From Parelusimicrobium sp031549165 (GTDB taxonomy: Bacteria > Elusimicrobiota > Elusimicrobia > Elusimicrobiales > Elusimicrobiaceae), in the NCBI GenBank assembly GCA_031549165.1, contig JAVBQE010000009.1:1-6645 (forward strand): a stretch of 6,645 nt of DNA, read 5' to 3'. A model generated the notes under the pieces. It did not search any database and had not been told where the DNA came from. It was given only the letters and a program-made list of their open reading frames with translations. The position numbers were made by a program, and so were the translations under genes. Shown here one piece after another: positions 5,948-6,645 of this stretch. Position 1 is the first letter of the stretch. Every line of letters starts with the position of its first letter.

Positions 5948-5953
5948 CTCCTT
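5948..5953 (-). promoter_or_regulatory. Ribosome-binding site that fixes the gcvH start
   Basis: AAGGAG on the minus strand, 6 nt before the ATG at 5941, shares two bases with the gcvT stop codon (5952-5954). It supports the shorter gcvH reading over the longer upstream ATG at 6007. Confidence 0.8.
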
Positions 5954-6645
5954 AAACTCTATTTTTATAAAATTTTGTGACAACTTCCGCCGGCATTCTG
6001 CGGCCATTATTGTCTATTTCCACTTCTGTGCCTTCTTTCAAAATTACATTGCAGTACCCGCAGCCTATGCCTTTAAAAAGCGGAGAATATGTGCCGCTTG
6101 AAAGTTCGCCTATCTGTTTGCCTTCGTAGAAAATGCCGTTGTGCGGGCGCGGCACGCCAGGGCCTTTGAGTTTAAAGTAGGTTAATTTCTGCTTAATACC
6201 TTCTTCTTTTTGTTTAACTAAAATAGCTTTAGCCGTAAAATTTTCCGCTTTTTTAAGCTTAACCACCCAGCCGCAGGAGGCTTCGTAAGAAGTATGACTA
6301 TCGTCAATATCGCTGCCGTAAAGCAGGTAACCTGCTTCCAAACGCAGCACGTCTCGCGCGCCTAAGCCGCAGGGGATTAGGCCTTCGTCCTTGCCTTCTG
6401 TTAAAAAGTGATCCCATATCTTCTCTATGGCGGAAGGGTGGGCCATAATTTCCACACCATCCTCGCCGGTATATCCAGTGCGCGTTATGTAACATATGGA
6501 GCCGAAGATTACCTTTTGCTCTATGTGAAAGCGCGGCAGATCCGAAATGTTTTCTACCAAAGTTTCCGATATATCCATCGCTTTAGGGCCCTGTACGGCC
6601 ACCATGCCAAACTCGTCGCTGGAGTTGGTGATTTTTACTTTAAAG
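5952..6645 (-). CDS. gcvT: Aminomethyltransferase (glycine cleavage T protein), N-terminus outside window
   Basis: T-protein takes the aminomethyl group from GcvH and transfers its carbon to tetrahydrofolate, giving 5,10-methylenetetrahydrofolate and ammonia. The window holds the last 230 residues, of about 360 expected. The frame is open to the right edge, so the Met at 6605 is internal: it is preceded in frame by VKITNSSDEFG and followed by VAVQGPKAM, a family motif. Further hallmarks are YITRTGYTGEDGVEIM, CGLGARDVLRLEAGYLLYG and LSSGTYSPLFKGIGCGY. The C-terminal barrel domain is complete. The N-terminal part, including the catalytic aspartate region, lies beyond the edge. It is the first visible gene of gcvT-H-PA-PB; the operon promoter and any glycine riboswitch would be upstream, out of view. 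Confidence 0.97.
   Translation of the reverse strand, partial: FKVKITNSSDEFGMVAVQGPKAMDISETLVENISDLPRFHIEQKVIFGSICYITRTGYTGEDGVEIMAHPSAIEKIWDHFLTEGKDEGLIPCGLGARDVLRLEAGYLLYGSDIDDSHTSYEASCGWVVKLKKAENFTAKAILVKQKEEGIKQKLTYFKLKGPGVPRPHNGIFYEGKQIGELSSGTYSPLFKGIGCGYCNVILKEGTEVEIDNNGRRMPAEVVTKFYKNRV

Noticed and set aside
5942..6007. A 22-residue N-terminal extension of GcvH starting at the ATG at 6007.
   Set aside because: It overlaps gcvT, lacks family similarity, and the ATG at 5941 has a proper ribosome-binding site and gives normal length.
6603..6645. Met at 6605 as the start of gcvT.
   Set aside because: The frame continues upstream to the window edge with residues fitting the family, and starting here would remove the N-terminal third of the enzyme.

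Overview
This is a bacterial chromosomal window of housekeeping metabolism. It carries pyruvate kinase, a small DedA-type membrane gene pair, and most of a glycine cleavage operon. The window holds no mobile-element protein, phage gene, CRISPR array, tRNA or rRNA. The split P-protein (separate gcvPA and gcvPB), the moderate GC content and the short gaps suggest a compact genome, plausibly an anaerobic or fermentative bacterium. I lean weakly towards Elusimicrobiota on overall impression only, because nothing in the window proves the phylum.

Layout. Bases 1-123 hold a repeat element whose inner edge overlaps the stop codon of pyk (118-1542, minus strand). A 145-bp divergent intergenic region (1543-1687) carries a good minus-strand promoter for pyk, a weaker plus-strand promoter for the DedA gene, and a terminator-like hairpin inside the pyk leader. 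On the plus strand, a DedA membrane protein gene (1688-2338) overlaps a DUF167/YggU-type gene (2322-2540) by 17 bases. A 209-bp convergent gap (2541-2749) holds a small GC-rich hairpin and a second copy of the repeat, here with a perfect 31-bp inverted repeat. From 2750 to the right edge runs the minus-strand operon gcvT-gcvH-gcvPA-gcvPB; gcvT is cut by the window edge.

How the genes work together. GcvPA/GcvPB decarboxylate glycine and pass the aminomethyl group to lipoyl-GcvH. GcvT then transfers the methylene carbon to tetrahydrofolate and releases ammonia. The L protein (lipoamide dehydrogenase) that would reoxidise GcvH is not in the window. Junctions are tight (10 nt for gcvT/gcvH, 1 nt for gcvPA/gcvPB). 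The exception is gcvH/gcvPA, where an intrinsic-terminator-like hairpin sits in the 47-nt spacer.

The most unusual signal is the duplicated ~125-bp structured element. It lies directly 3' of both pyk and gcvPB in the same orientation. It combines a long nested hairpin with a conserved ~55-nt tail, and the two copies differ by one clear compensatory base-pair change. I do not recognise it as a named family.
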